This document shows, piece by piece, positions 10,759 through 21,560 of a DNA stretch of 64,000 nucleotides (position 1 is the stretch's first letter; each line of letters begins with the position of its first letter). The notes under the pieces are model-generated. The model was not told the origin of the DNA and did not search any database. It was given only the letters and a program-made list of their open reading frames with translations. Position numbers and translations under genes: made by a program. Source of the stretch: Spirometra erinaceieuropaei (taxonomy: Eukaryota > Platyhelminthes > Cestoda > Diphyllobothriidea > Diphyllobothriidae). Location: positions 570,687 to 634,686 of the forward strand of contig CACRXP010000225.1 of NCBI GenBank assembly GCA_902702965.1, read 5' to 3'.

Positions 10759-13660
10759 TTCTCAAGGCCCCACGCCCCTTCCTGCAGGCCCTTCTCCGCG
10801 GAGATAATTTTTTCCTCTTCCTTCTACATTTTATGCACATTCCTGCTGCCTTTCCTTGGCCCACCCCGCACACACATTTCCCTGACTTGTGATCACATCA
10901 TAAGAACACGCCCTTTCGGTTTTGTACCAGTTCGCGTGCGTTGACCGGTCGGTCATCTATACTCATCGCTTTATCAGCCAGCAGGTTGGCATTTCCATTT
11001 AACTGTCCATTTCTTGCCGCTATTTCGACAGTTTTTGGACTGTCATTGGATTAATTTTTCCAGTTGATTACACTTTCCGAGACCTGTGGTGCGTATGTGT
11101 TTAACACCGCTTTCAAATTGTTGTATTATTCACGCCACAGTTTTAAATGCTGGATTGCGCAGCTGACTACTCAGTTTGTTGACAGTTTGCCCACAGGTCT
11201 TGAGCTTCCACGATGTGAACCCTCTGATGAGCTGATGTAAATATGTGGGACCCGATTGCGAGTTGAGCTCTACTTATTTTGGCAGCACCTTTGTAGTCTG
11301 CGGGTGTGGGCAAGTCGCTTGTCAAAAGGGTACGGGGGTGTAGAACGGTTGCCATTGGATTGCGCTCTCAGTTGGTGTCAAAATTCCATGACCATCCTCC
11401 CTGCACCGACAGATATTGCGCCGGATGGTCTTCAAGGAGCCTAGGTCGGCTCCTTGCGGGCCCATCCCACAGTCTCCCGCTGTCGTGGCACCGTAGCACA
11501 AAGTAATAGCCCGCAGATACCTTCCAGTGGAAACCGTTGTTTGAATGCAGTCTTTTCGATTACCTTGCCAGTCGAGTCTGAGGATGCTTCACCACCTTAT
11601 CAGAAACGCGACCCAGGCTAGGATAGGCAAATCATGACTGCTCAGGCGGCGGGGCATGGATCATTTTTCAAAGCACCCCCTGCGAAATCGCAGGATGGGT
11701 CGTTCGGCCTCTTTCGACCATCTCTGACAGCGAAGTTCATTGTCGCCTCTTGTCTGTCATCAGCGGTGTTCTGATTGGTAGGTAGATGTGGGCTGACCTC
11801 GAGGTTCTATGATTCCGAAAATTCCTAAGGCTATCATAAAAGCACTGATGGGGGAGGGTTCATTCCCTGTGATCCCATAATCACATCCAGGAATTAAAAA
11901 CAGCGTTTTCGCTTTAGCTTGCAGTTGCACTGTCTCTAGTGGCGAAACTGTGGGTTAATTAGTTGGTAGCTTATTTCAAACGGAGTCACCTCGGTCGGCT
12001 GGAAGGATTATCACTGACGAGGAGGTCTTGCAGCACCGATCATCATTGAAAACCCTGACTAGCAGAGGCAGCGTATGCAGCCGTCTGTGAATCCATGCAC
12101 GATGCCCGAGCCTCCGGTTGGTTTTCGTGCATTCCTGTCCATTGTTTTTGTCCGCTTTTGCGACGCACTTTCCCAAATTTCAAGTACATAGTGGTTTTTG
12201 ACAATGGAATACCTAAAGGAACAACTTTTTCAGTACGGTGAAGCGTCTTGATGGATTTGTGAAGATCGCAAAGTAGCCAAACACCGACCTCTGATAAGTC
12301 TTTACGCAGTGGAGACTTCGCCATGAGGCGGATTAGTCGATGTCCTTAATCCTCCCTCTTAGAAAAATCCTCTCGAATATTGCTCAACAATGTGTGTTTG
12401 CTGTGATTGGCTCGTCTGCTGGGATGCTGCAGCACGCGTCCACCGGTCTACGAAACTCTCAAAGGCAACTCCGTCTGTGTTAGGCTTTGCGGGTTAAACG
12501 GGTAAAAAATATCCATGTGAGGGTTACGCCGGTTGGACACGTGAAGATGGATTGCCATATTGCCATTAACTTTCCCTTTAATTCCGGGAGATTTTAGTCA
12601 GAGTCAGGTAGGTTAGGAATAGGTTTGTGGGAGTTATGGTTAGAGTTAGGACATGGAAATAGGGGACCCCTGGAATTCAGTCATAATACTCGGCGGGAGT
12701 CCATGTTCCGTTGCACCCTGCAGGGGTCAGCAAAAGTAGCTCGAGACTCTTCTGCCTGTCGTGATTTTCTAGAATATCCAGGCCCAAAATGGTCCGATTT
12801 TCTCTATCAGTGGCCTCGTTTTGTATACTTTGCTCGTGATCTGAATACGGACGTTTGCCCGAAAACCGACTCGGAAAGTAATTTGACTTGATTTTCGAGC
12901 ACAAAACGGCTGTTCGGTCTGATGGTAATGTGCTTTACGGCAACCGAGACCAGCATGTAATCGATTTTATGAAGTAAATTAAGTATCCAACTACAGCTTG
13001 CTAAGGGTCACAATCGTGTAACGCACAAAAAGGACGAAGTACGAAGCATCTCAGCTCATCTAGGAGGACTTTCTGACCTCATGGGACGGACAGGTGAGCT
13101 ATCCGAAGCAAAAATTTCCTCTCTAATTCGACATGCTAACCAACAATCAGTACAACAGTCCTTACGCTTGTATGCATGTATGTGTGTCGGGTGAACAAAA
13201 GTAGCTCGTGGTTTTCTGGACTGTTCCGGCTTCTCAAGTCAGACAGCAATGTGTGGTCAAAAGCGTTAATGGATATTTTCGAGCAGGCCACTCTTTGAAA
13301 GGAAGTTCATGGTTAACCTCTTAAAAATTGATTTCACATAATCGGGCAGGCAGCCTCCTACTTGAAGCAAAGGTGGACAGTCAAGTAGACATGTACGGGA
13401 ACTGAAGAGCCAATGCAATTCATCCGCCGAGGCACCGAAAGCAATACAGGTTTATAGCACTGATGACTAAAGCAGTAGACACTGACGAGAGGTCTGCAGC
13501 GTTTGTCGTTTTTTTTTATTAAAATTCGATAGTCGACAACTGAAAGACTCTGAGTCGCGTGGGCACAGTTGTTCAGACAATGTTTACTGCTGCAAGGGAA
13601 CGTACAGCTCAACTCAGCGAGCCGTGACAGCGAGTCGTCTTACCAAACAGTGGACAGACC
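10759..13660 (+). repeat. 3' flank of copy A, duplicated region without a gene
   Basis: Aligns in order with 50042-53130 (direct) and, from about 11600, with 62080-63560 (inverted). It has no canonical AATAAA near the place where copy B has one (B AATAAA 50185-50190; A reads 'catcataagaac' near 10897). An antisense frame at 12043-12324 ('MAKSPLRKDLSE') recurs broken in both other copies and matches no family I know. A phrase 'caaaagtagctcg' repeats internally at about 12730 and 13197. Confidence 0.65.
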
Positions 13661-13669
13661 GAGCGCAAG

Positions 13670-14430
13670 GTGAGTGTCTGCGTCTGAGCTTTGTGAGGCT
13701 GCGACCAATTTGCCGAAGGCGAAAATATCGATCGCCGTTGAGGCGTCGGCAAGCCGAGGGTGGAGTCACACGCGGACGCGCTCAGGGCTTGACAGGCATT
13801 CCAGGCCGACCGAAGACGGCATAGTTAATCGTCCGCGATGATGACCTTTCCTCATTTTCCCCTGGGCAGAACACGGCGATATGGACCCACTACACTTCTG
13901 GTGGCCTTNNNNNNNNNNNNNNNNNNNNNNNNNNNNNNNNNNNNNNNNNNNNNNNNNNNNNNNNNNNNNNNNNNNNNNNNNNNNNNNNNNNNNNNNNNNT
14001 GAGGTAAAAGTTACGAAGAGGTGTTCCCGTTGAACTTAGCGCGAGGTCACCTGTAGCTCGGACCCTCCATATTTCCGTGTCTAACCCTCCTCAGCGTCTT
14101 CGGGGAGCGAATGAATGGGTCCTATCAGCCCTCGCTACATACTCGCCAAGCAAGCCCGCCTGCGAGCCAGCAATTACCACACAGCTGAGTCACGCGCGAC
14201 AGGGGTCAACAACACGCGAGGGTCTGTCTATGCGTGCGCTCAGGACTGGACCAGTGGGAACAAGCAAATCAGACAAGGACAGAACCCTTAATTGTGGAGG
14301 CACCAACAGAGGGATCGAGAGTTGATGTACAGTCACACTAAGGCCGTTCTCTGTTATCTAGTCTTCCTTCTATTCCGCACAGAACTGACGTCATACTAAT
14401 TGGGGATATAACTCGTGGCAACACAGGTGA
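13670..14430 (+). mobile_element. Gypsy-type LTR and adjoining sequence, inverted copy of 60210-60940
   Basis: 14077-14325 is the exact reverse complement of 60320-60568, and similarity extends on both sides. In the 60-kb copy this sequence lies just before a Gypsy gag start, with 'acaagtggcaacacag' between, so I read it as an LTR or its 5' leader. The LTR edges were not fixed. An N gap interrupts it at 13909-13999. Confidence 0.6.
13909..13999. other. Assembly gap (91 N)
   Basis: The flanks 'ctggtggcctt' and 'tgaggtaaaagttacg' match the inverted copy, where they are separated by about 50 bp containing a run of 14 G/C (60659-60672). The gap probably marks this homopolymer. Confidence 0.85.
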
Positions 14431-14433
14431 ACA

Positions 14434-14640
14434 CGGAAAATGATCAGTGAAGAACAGATGCAGAAGTCGAGCAAGACGGTCAAGTCTCGGAAAACAGTGC
14501 AACGCCGTATCTGATGGCGAGGAACGGGTGCAGCAATGTGGACACCGAAGTACCCATTTGTGATCATAGAGGAGGAAACCGTCAGACTTCTGGTTGACAC
14601 GGCGTCTGATTCTGACTGTTAGCGACGGCCCAGGACATGT
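14434..14640 (+). mobile_element. Gypsy gag start fused to protease remnant
   Basis: 'aacacggaaaatgatcagtg' at about 14434-14453 matches the gag start in the 60.2-kb copy (MISEEQMQK). The frame then runs into 'EEETVRLLVDTASDSD' at about 14567-14614, which has the retroviral-type aspartic protease signature (LVDTASD). Most of gag is missing, so this is an internally deleted Gypsy remnant. Confidence 0.6.
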
Positions 14641-14904
14641 CACACCGTTCCTGTCGTCCGGTCGCCATACCTCACAAACACGCAGATCAGTCGCGCCAAG
14701 CAAGCCTGCGTGCGAGCCAACGATTAGTACGCCGCCGAGTTACACGCCTACTTCAGGGGTCAACAACATGGGAGTGTCTGCCAGTGCGGACGCTCAGAAC
14801 TGGACCAGTGGGAGCACGCCAGTAGTGGCCAGATGCCCATCTAACTGTTATTCCTAGAAATCCGATTTGGTTTGTTTTTGGGAATTAAAATGACTAATGC
14901 ATGC

Positions 14905-15130
14905 ATTTTAGTAGGTTGATTTCTGAATTCGCAGTGTAACATTGGTTCCTTGGTGGACGAAACCTGCGATGTGTCTAGTCACATGAGGGCGGCGGGCACT
15001 TATACTACCGATCTCAGTCGACGGCACGCGTTGCTTGATGATCATCAGTCTGGCAGTTCTAACCTCGGATGTACAGCTTGGGATACGGGTATACCTGCTT
15101 CGTGACGGCAAATGAGCCAGACCTTGTCAG
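14905..15130 (+). mobile_element. Penelope-like RT fragment, unit 1
   Basis: Matches the region read on the minus strand at about 59100-59225 ('ttggttcc..ggtggacgaaacctgc', 'gatctcagtcgac'). A short coding remnant without an intact frame. Confidence 0.55.
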
Positions 15131-15221
15131 TAAGCACTGCTTAATGGCATGTAGCTCGGGCCATCCATGTCGACCCTCCTCAGTCTCTTCAGGTGGCGAA
15201 TGAATGAGTCTTATTAGCCGT

Positions 15222-15262
15222 CAGACTTCAAGTTGACACGGCGTCTGATCCTGACTGTTAGC
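15222..15262 (+). mobile_element. Second Gypsy protease remnant
   Basis: Encodes 'RLQVDTASDPD' in one frame, the aspartic protease signature seen at about 14590. It is very short and flanked by LTR-like sequence (15146-15215 and 15330-15510). Confidence 0.5.
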
Positions 15263-15559
15263 GAGGGCCCAGAGAATGCCCCACCGTTCCTGTCGTCAGG
15301 CCTCCATACCTGACAAAGAACCGAAAACTCGCAGATCAGTCTCGCCAAGCATGCGTGCGTGCGAGCCAGCGATTAGTACGCCACCGAGTTACGCACCAAA
15401 TTCAGGGATCAACAACACGGGAGGGTCTGCCAGTGCGGACGCTCAGAACTGGACCAGTGGAAACACGTCAGTAGTGGCCAGATGCCCATCTAACTGTAAT
15501 TCCTAGAAATCGGAATTATTTTGTTTTGGGTGGTCAAACAGACTGATGCATGTATTTTG

Positions 15560-15800
15560 GTAGGTTGATTTCTGAAGTTGCAGTGTAGCATTGGTTCCGT
15601 AGGTGGACAAAACCTGCAATGTGTCCTCCAGTCACGTGAGGGCGACGGGAACTAATGCTAGCGATCTCAGTCGACAGGACGCGAACCGATCAGTGAGGGA
15701 ATGCAACCGTTGCTTAAGGCTCATCCGACTGGGAGCTCTAATCTTGAGTGTAGAGCTTAGGATACGAGTGTCACTGCATGATGGCCACAGATAATCCAGA
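15560..15800 (+). mobile_element. Penelope-like RT fragment, unit 2
   Basis: Encodes 'MDKTCNVSSSHVRATGTN' and 'DLSRQDANRSVRECNRCL', alignable to 'LDETCNASSSQMREMDIN' and 'DLIRQDANRLARECKRCL' of the minus-strand copy ending near 59217. It is then joined to sequence that in the 57.9-kb copy lies downstream of the GIY-YIG domain, so the RT-nuclease body has been deleted. Confidence 0.6.
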
Positions 15801-16800
15801 CCTTGTTAGCAAACACTCGTCAATGTCCTGGGAAGTGGGACGTCCGCCGATTGGGGTTAGGGGATATGCTCATCCACATGTGCTTTGGAGGTCAATCTGG
15901 AACGACTAGTAGCTACGTAGGAATGAGAATCCCATATTACTTTGCAAAAGATAACAGGACGAGCATCCTATCACCTGATCGGTGAACGCCTCACTTCCTA
16001 CGATAGTGAAAACGCCCGACTGCAACAGGTGAGACAAACAACACCTAGCTTCATGACACTTTGCAGGACCTAGCATTCAACGACCAAGGAATCTGAATCC
16101 GGGTTCTCCGGTTATCCGGACCTGAATTTGAGTTTGGTTAGCTGAAAACGAATACAAAGCCAGAAATGACCATCACAGTCTCCATTGCGTTCGTCGGTAC
16201 GACTTTATGCTTCTCTGTGTGATTTCCCTATGCTGTTTTCTAAACTGAGCCTAGCAGGTCATCTTTCCTGTCTTGATAGACTCACGTTCGTTAGGACACA
16301 GTTTAATCGGCGTCGAGGCCTAAATTAACGACAAATACCCTGACTATCATTGGACGCTACCGCCAAAAATGACAGCTGACGATGGGCTTTGCTCCTAGAC
16401 ACCAACCACTGGCAAAATGTAAGACACTAATTTAATTGACAGAGGGGAGACATTGCGTAGCCTATTACTCAAAGACAGCGACCTCGTTTTACAGTTGGAG
16501 GACACACCCGCCTTCTCGAGCATCATCCTCCCTGCGAAAGGTGGGGCTGGGCGCTGATTGGTAGGCCTTGAAACTCACAATACTCGGACTGACTAATTGT
16601 TTGTGTCTGCTTATGAAATCCAGATTTAACTCAAAAAGGACAGTCATTACTGTCTCTAATCCAGCGTTTATGCATTTCGAAATTGGTTCTTGATTGGCTG
16701 TCTGAATACTTGTTGTCGTGCTAGTAGCATCCATCTTAATCAGCCTTAGAAGCAGAACCCTCAGGATGTTTATCAAACACTGGTTCCTTGTGCGTGTGTG
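15800..16800 (+). repeat. Non-coding repeat, inverted copy of 56890-57880
   Basis: Reads as the reverse complement of 57880 to 56890. The antisense frame 16489-16776 and the sense frame 56936-57178 encode nearly the same peptide ('ETVMTVLFELNLDFISRHK'). No known domain is recognised, and the frame may simply reflect shared DNA. A SINE-body fragment lies at about 16136-16205. Confidence 0.6.
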
Positions 16801-16802
16801 TA

Positions 16803-16809
<7 letters not shown>

Positions 16810-16859
<50 letters not shown>
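16810..16859 (+). repeat. (GT)n microsatellite
   Basis: About 25 GT units directly before a SINE head. The inverted copy has (CA)n at 56847-56877. Confidence 0.95.
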
Positions 16860-16860
<1 letters not shown>

Positions 16861-16861
<1 letters not shown>

Positions 16862-17032
16862 CGGGCTCGTGGCCCGGTGAGTAGAGGCGTTGACTTCTAA
16901 AACAACAGGTCGCGAGTTCGAGGCTCGGGTGTTCCACACTTCGGGCTTGGCTATGGCTGGCTGACGACGGCTAATAAGCCAGAAATGGCCATTCCAGTCT
17001 CCCTTGTCTTTGTCGGTAATAGCATTCTGCAT
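16861..17032 (+). mobile_element. tRNA-derived SINE
   Basis: The head resembles a tRNA gene, with an A-box-like 'TGGCCCGGTGAGTAGAGG' and a B-box-like 'GGTCGCGAGTTCGAGGCTC' about 30 bp apart. The body 'ctaataagccagaaatggcc' ends at 'gtctttgtcggtaatagcat'. Further copies lie at 18977-19146 and, inverted, at 18713-18880. The acceptor stem does not close, so it is not a tRNA gene. Confidence 0.8.
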
Positions 17033-17064
17033 ACATGTTAATATCTACAGTGCGTGACCTATCT

Positions 17065-17465
17065 CGTGCCCTCAAAACGGGCCACGTGTTAGATGCGCTG
17101 GACCAACACGGGGGCCACATCGGACTTTGGCAGGCGTTATCTGTGCGCAATAACAAATGCCAACATTTCCGGGGTGCGCTGGCGGACCCTGTTGTCGGCA
17201 TTCGTCGCACAACTGGACCACTGCCTCCACCCCATTGTTTTTTGTGGTCAAAATCCTGGTGTTGGTGTGTGGGCCAGGGGTGCGGAGTGAAGCGCCAAGG
17301 CGAAGACCCGTCCGAGCCATCCACCTGCGGCCTCCCCCGTCTCCGGTCTTCTTGACTCTGTCTTGACACCGGGCCCAGGCGGGGGAGGAGGAGAGAGTGT
17401 ATGTAGATGCTACGCAAGTCTTCTGGCACTATAAACCCCTGCGTAAGTCACCGTCCCCGCTCCCA
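17065..17465 (+). repeat. GC-rich LTR-like repeat
   Basis: Contains blocks shared with 19260-19400, 26030-26370, 26790-26960 and 27240-27520: 'tcttgacaccggg..caggcggggg', 'gagagagtgtatgtagatgc.acgcaagtc' and a TATA-like 'ctataaacccctgcgtaagt'. The promoter-like end suggests an LTR, but paired ends were not found. Confidence 0.5.
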
Positions 17466-17520
17466 CAATGCAGTCTGTGGGGCACACGGTGGTCATCGTC
17501 GAAATCGACGGACGAACTGT

Positions 17521-17543
17521 CGTGTGTGTGTGTGTGTGTGTGT
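17521..17543 (+). repeat. Short (GT)n tract
   Basis: About 11 GT units. Its mirror in the inverted unit is the CA tract near 56847. Confidence 0.9.
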
Positions 17544-17756
17544 GTCACACAACCAACGTCATCAAGGTCAGTCGAGCCGTGAGCTGTTTCTGAGCTGACC
17601 TAATTACCAGGCAAGTGTCTGGATGCTCATCAAACACTGTTACCTTGTGTTTGTGTAAGCGTATGTTATGCCAGTACCAGCAAAGCATGGACATCGCAGC
17701 CTGGTATGCGCCCACAGGTCCCCGACTCCTGGTTCCCTGGCCGTGTTATGTATGCA

Positions 17757-18602
17757 AAACAGAAGGATAATCGGAAATGGGAGGTGTACCGAGTACGATA
17801 GACAACACAATCGAGGAGGCTTGTGGAAACGGCCGGGTATATGGCAAGGTGGACTGTCATAGGCTGATGGGTGGCCAATCAGCACAAAGGCGTGAACAGG
17901 GGTCATTACCTTGATCGTTCGCTTGTTACGCGCTTATGGCATGATGTCCTGACGGCCCGAGCAGGATACGCTGCATCCCTCCACCCTAAAGTACAGAGAA
18001 TGAGGAGGAGGGGAGGGGACAGTAAAGGTAATAGTGGATGGTTAGACAATGTTCTAATAAGGTTCGTCCTGAAAGCGTTGGACAGGTCTGAGGATTCGGG
18101 TCGATCTTCTCAGGGCGGTAATTTCTACCTCTGCACCGCTTTGTGAAGTCACTGGCATCGATATATCGTCCCACTTTCCGAGGTTCGTCCGGAGGAGTTT
18201 CAACTTAGATGGGACGTCCAGTACAACCGTGGGCGACAAAATTGGGAGTAGTTCAACATAATCCTCAAATGTCTTCCTCCATTGCAACCACGAGTCAGTT
18301 GAGGGCGTCTGGATGTTCTTTGGCCAGAAAGGTAACAGTGTAGGCAGCAATGAGGACATGTTCGTTAGGCTGCGCCGCCAGAACAGAAGGTTAGTTGGAA
18401 ATAGGACGTGTACTGATTACGATAGACAGCACAAGCGCGGAGGCTTGTGGAAAGGGACGGGTATTTGTCAAGAAGGACTGCCGTAGGTTGATGGGTGACC
18501 AATCAGCACAAAGAAGGTGTGAACAGGGGTCACGACCTCGAACGTTCGCTTGTCACGCGTTTGTGGCATGATGTCCTGACGGCCCGGGCAGAATACGCTG
18601 CA
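17757..18602 (-). mobile_element. Internally deleted Gypsy-type LTR element
   Basis: Direct repeats 17757-17975 and 18381-18602 (about 220 bp, moderately diverged) flank 405 bp. Read on the minus strand, the 5' LTR is followed by a primer-site-like 'TGGCGGCGCAGCC', an ATG 22 bp past the LTR, a short gag-to-pol fusion frame, and a purine-rich 'AGGGTGGAGGGA' directly before the 3' LTR. All structural marks of a non-autonomous deletion derivative are present except an obvious target-site repeat. Confidence 0.7.
18054..18359 (-). pseudogene. Gag-Pol fusion frame of the deleted Gypsy element
   Basis: 101 codons. The N-terminal part has the retrotransposon gag look ('LLPFWPKN', 'SWLQWRKTFEDYVELLP', 'KLKLLRTNLG'). 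The C-terminal part 'LRRSTRILRPVQRF' resembles the basic tail that ends many Gypsy integrases. The join near residue 70 means nearly the whole of pol has been lost. It is open but cannot supply transposition enzymes. Confidence 0.6.
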
Positions 18603-18712
18603 ACCGGCAGATGCGCTCGCGCTAGCGCTAGGTACACAGGTGGTTGTCACGGCCGCCCAGTCATCATCCTCGTCCTTCTGACCCCTGTTGGGGTGCTGTT
18701 GTTGTTGGCAGA

Positions 18713-18880
18713 ATGGCATTACCGACAAAGACAAGGGAGATCGGAATGGCCATCTCTGGCTTATTAGCCGTCGTCGGCCAGCAATACCCAACCCCGAAGT
18801 ATGCAACACCCGAGGCTCGAACTCGCGACCTGTTATTTAGATGTCCACGCCTATAACCACTGGGCCACGAGCCCGTTGCC
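18713..18880 (-). mobile_element. tRNA-derived SINE, minus-strand copy
   Basis: On the minus strand it reads 'gggctcgtggcccagtggtt', then the B-box 'GGTCGCGAGTTCGAGCCTC' and the shared body ending 'tctttgtcggtaatgc'. It points away from the + copy at 18977. Confidence 0.8.
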
Positions 18881-18975
18881 TTGTCGGTTTTCGATCGGGA
18901 ACGAGTGAGTTCCGTATGAACGATCGGTGAGCGCCCCCTAACATTGTATATTCCCGATCGAAAACCGACAGGGCA
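18877..18975. repeat. 99-bp hairpin element with 25-bp inverted ends
   Basis: 'gttgccttgtcggttttcga' at 18877 pairs with 'tcgaaaaccgacagggcaac' ending near 18976. The inner part 'gaacgagtgagttccgtatg' recurs at 19209-19258. It lies exactly between two oppositely oriented SINEs. Confidence 0.75.
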
Positions 18976-18976
18976 A

Positions 18977-19146
18977 CGGGCTGGTGGCCCGGTTGGTAGA
19001 GGCGTGGATTTCTAAACCAACAGGTCGCGAGTTCGAGGCTCGGGTGTTCCACACTTCGGGCTTGGGTATGACTGACTGACGACAGCTAATAAGCCAGAAA
19101 TGGCCATTCCAGTCTTCCTTGTCTTTGTCGGTAATATCATTCTGCC
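18977..19146 (+). mobile_element. tRNA-derived SINE
   Basis: Head 'tggcccggttggtagaggcg', B-box 'GGTCGCGAGTTCGAGGCTC' and body to 'tttgtcggtaatatcattct'. About 90% like the copy at 16861 by eye. Confidence 0.8.
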
Positions 19147-19200
19147 TATATATCATGCGCTGCTGTGCGGCTGCTGGTTGGGCTCGAGAGAGAGCCCTTA

Positions 19201-19400
19201 AGGCACAACGGAACGAGTAAGTTCCGTAGGAACGATCGGTGTGCGCCCCCTACCATTGCTGTTGTTGTTGCTGGTGAAACACCCTGGTCGTTTGCCGTGT
19301 GGACCAGGGGGTGTGGTGTGTCTCCGGCCGTGCCAGCCACCTGCATCCTCCCACACCGCCGGTCTTCTTGACGCTATCTCGACACCGGGTTCAGGTGGGG
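19201..19400 (+). repeat. Fragments of hairpin element and LTR-like repeat
   Basis: 19209-19258 repeats the interior of the 18877 hairpin. From 19300 the 'gtgtctccggccg', 'ccggtcttcttgacgctatc' and 'gacaccgggttcaggtgggg' blocks match the GC-rich repeat at 17290-17390. Confidence 0.55.
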
Positions 19401-20930
19401 GCTTGACGACTTTTATGCCTCCCATGAAAAATACGCCTAGGACTCGAATACTGGCCTTTATTGGTGCATGCACTTAGAGGCGGAGAAATAGTAAACGTCT
19501 ACTGCATCACGCGAGCAATTCATCGGACATACAGATGAAGTACGCTGGCAATTTTTAAGGTCATGACAACCAAATCAGCAAATCACCAAACGCCATTACT
19601 ACCTGATGATCGCCTCCAAATGCCAGTAATTATGGAATCCTTAAGGTAGTAACACGACTATTCGCACAGCATGTTATATGCCCAATTATTGATGCTGCCC
19701 AAGATGTATGCATTGTTGTACATATTCCTGTCGAAAAATTTCATGAGCCGTATATTGTGACGGCGTGATAGTATAAAGGAGTGCATTATTTTTCCCTAAA
19801 CAGGAAGTGTTCTGCTTACGATTTGGAAAGCTTAAACGCCGACGCCACATCAGTTCGAGTTTAAACTAAGTCAAGTTCAAATGCACCATTTACTCGAGTG
19901 GAAAATTTTATGAAAGCCAAGCAAGTACAAGAAAGAATACTCTCTGTAGTACATGCCTGGAGTTGTAAGAACATCAAAAATCAATGAAAAACATTATTGC
20001 ATACGCTGTCCTTTCCACCGAGTCTGATTTGTATGGAAGGCCGAAACAACCTACTTTTGAAAACGGACATTCGGATGCGACTGATTCTGCTTCATGCTTG
20101 TCTATTTTACAATTCCACGGTTAACAATGTTTCCAAAATTTGTTCCATATCAAGCAGTACTGGCGTGTAAGTATTTTAACAACAGAATTTATTCCCTCAA
20201 TTTTGTCAATCACCTCGTCACTTTTAGTTTTTAAAGAAATGTGCCCCAACACAATAAGGTTTTTTGTCTGACAGATTTTTGGCAATTCCACGTGGAGCGA
20301 CTTCGTGCAATGACGATAAGTGTGCCTTTCGACGAGTCCAGCGAGACGAGCTTTTCAAAGACATACGACGCTCCGGGGTTCGGTGAAGACGGCGTTTGCG
20401 TAAAAACCCTTCGTGAAGGTGGAGTCCCCCAGTTTTAATGTGAAACGATGTTTCCTGCCGTTATTTTGGAATATCACGGAGAGGTAAACAGCAGTTGTCT
20501 TCCAGTCTTTGACTTTAGAATTCCTCCTATTTATTGGTCTATGTTCTTGACAATGGAAATAATATTAATCAACGTGGACGCGAATGCGGAAATAAACCGC
20601 ATTTTTAAGTCGTGGGAGTTATTTGCTGTGCATATAACTAAACGCAACTTCCTTAAACTCAGCATGGTACTGGTGAAGAACGCTGCCGAAAAAAACGAAG
20701 TGTCTGAACAGAAAACGGAGGTCATTCTCAGAGCTCAGAAAATTCCAAGTTGAGTATATTTGCGACTACACGCACCCAGATGTTTTGCAGGAAAAAATGG
20801 ACGTGCTAACCCCTGAATTGTTAACCAAATTCCTGATCTCTTTTTATCGATTCAAAATTATTACCTAAGTAGGTTAGTGATATTACTTGTCATGCAGATT
20901 GAGTTGTAGGGGTGTACAGTGGTGGGTTCA
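19400..20930. other. No gene recognised
   Basis: AT-rich sequence. A 101-codon frame at 20448-20753 lacks any domain I recognise and has no flanking splice or expression evidence, so it stays uncalled. Confidence 0.5.
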
Positions 20931-21560
20931 CGTGACGGTTGTAGCAGGGCACATATCTGCTTGCAAGTGCAGACTACGCCTAGCCTCCATTTGCTGGCAA
21001 CGAATGCTTGCCTGTGGCTTCCTAGAGCTAGGATCTGCCTATCGGCCACACCCTCGTAACTGTCTCGATTGGCAGGCTAAGCCAAGTGAGGGTATCCGCT
21101 CACGGTGTTGTGGACTTCGCTGGTCGGATGGAACTTCGCATCGGCGTGGTCCCGACGAGGCTCCGGCTGGAGCACCGTAGGAGGCCACCAACTTACGACG
21201 ATGTCCTAGGCTGTCCCAGGCTAACTCGGATCGTTCTTCTACTAAACAAAGACTGTAGAGTTCAGCCGCGCCTGACACAATTGAACAGCCCTGTTTAGAG
21301 ATTGCACTGCTCACCCCCGCGAGGGGGAAGGGACTAGAAAGTGTTCCCTAAACAAATGCTGGGGAACTACGCCGTCTGCAGGCTAACCGCGTTCTCAGAC
21401 GTTAAACTCACGGTCGAAACAACTAAAAACGAACCAACCCTCTCTCTCCTCCTCCTCCTTGAAGTCATCCTCCTTCCCGACAAACCACTCACCAGGCTGG
21501 TAGGGTGAGTCCGCTCACTCGGGCAGTCTGGAATGTTCGTCCCTTTCCAGACCACCCGAG

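Larger units (their letters stand above)
14594..15800 (+). repeat. Two tandem units of about 650 bp, LTR and Penelope mosaic
   Basis: 'gcgtctgattctgactgttagcg' at 14600 recurs at about 15241, and similarity continues for more than 500 bp through 'cgctcagaactggaccagtgg' (about 14790 and 15437) and 'gtaggttgatttctgaa' (14910 and 15560). Each unit holds protease remnant, LTR piece and Penelope piece in that order. The offset is about 647 bp. Confidence 0.75.

Noticed and set aside
12980..13170. Open stretch of about 55 codons shared with 52930-53120 as a possible exon
   Set aside because: Most differences between the two copies change the amino acid, so there is no sign of protein-level constraint.
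16736..17032. Antisense frame with a long Thr-His repeat
   Set aside because: Translation of the (GT)n microsatellite and the SINE, not a gene.
18977..19050. tRNA gene
   Set aside because: A- and B-box-like parts exist, but the acceptor stem does not close and the sequence continues into a repeated SINE body present in several copies.
20448..20753. 101-codon + frame with an acidic-basic tail
   Set aside because: No recognisable family and no splice or promoter support; length is possible by chance in this composition.
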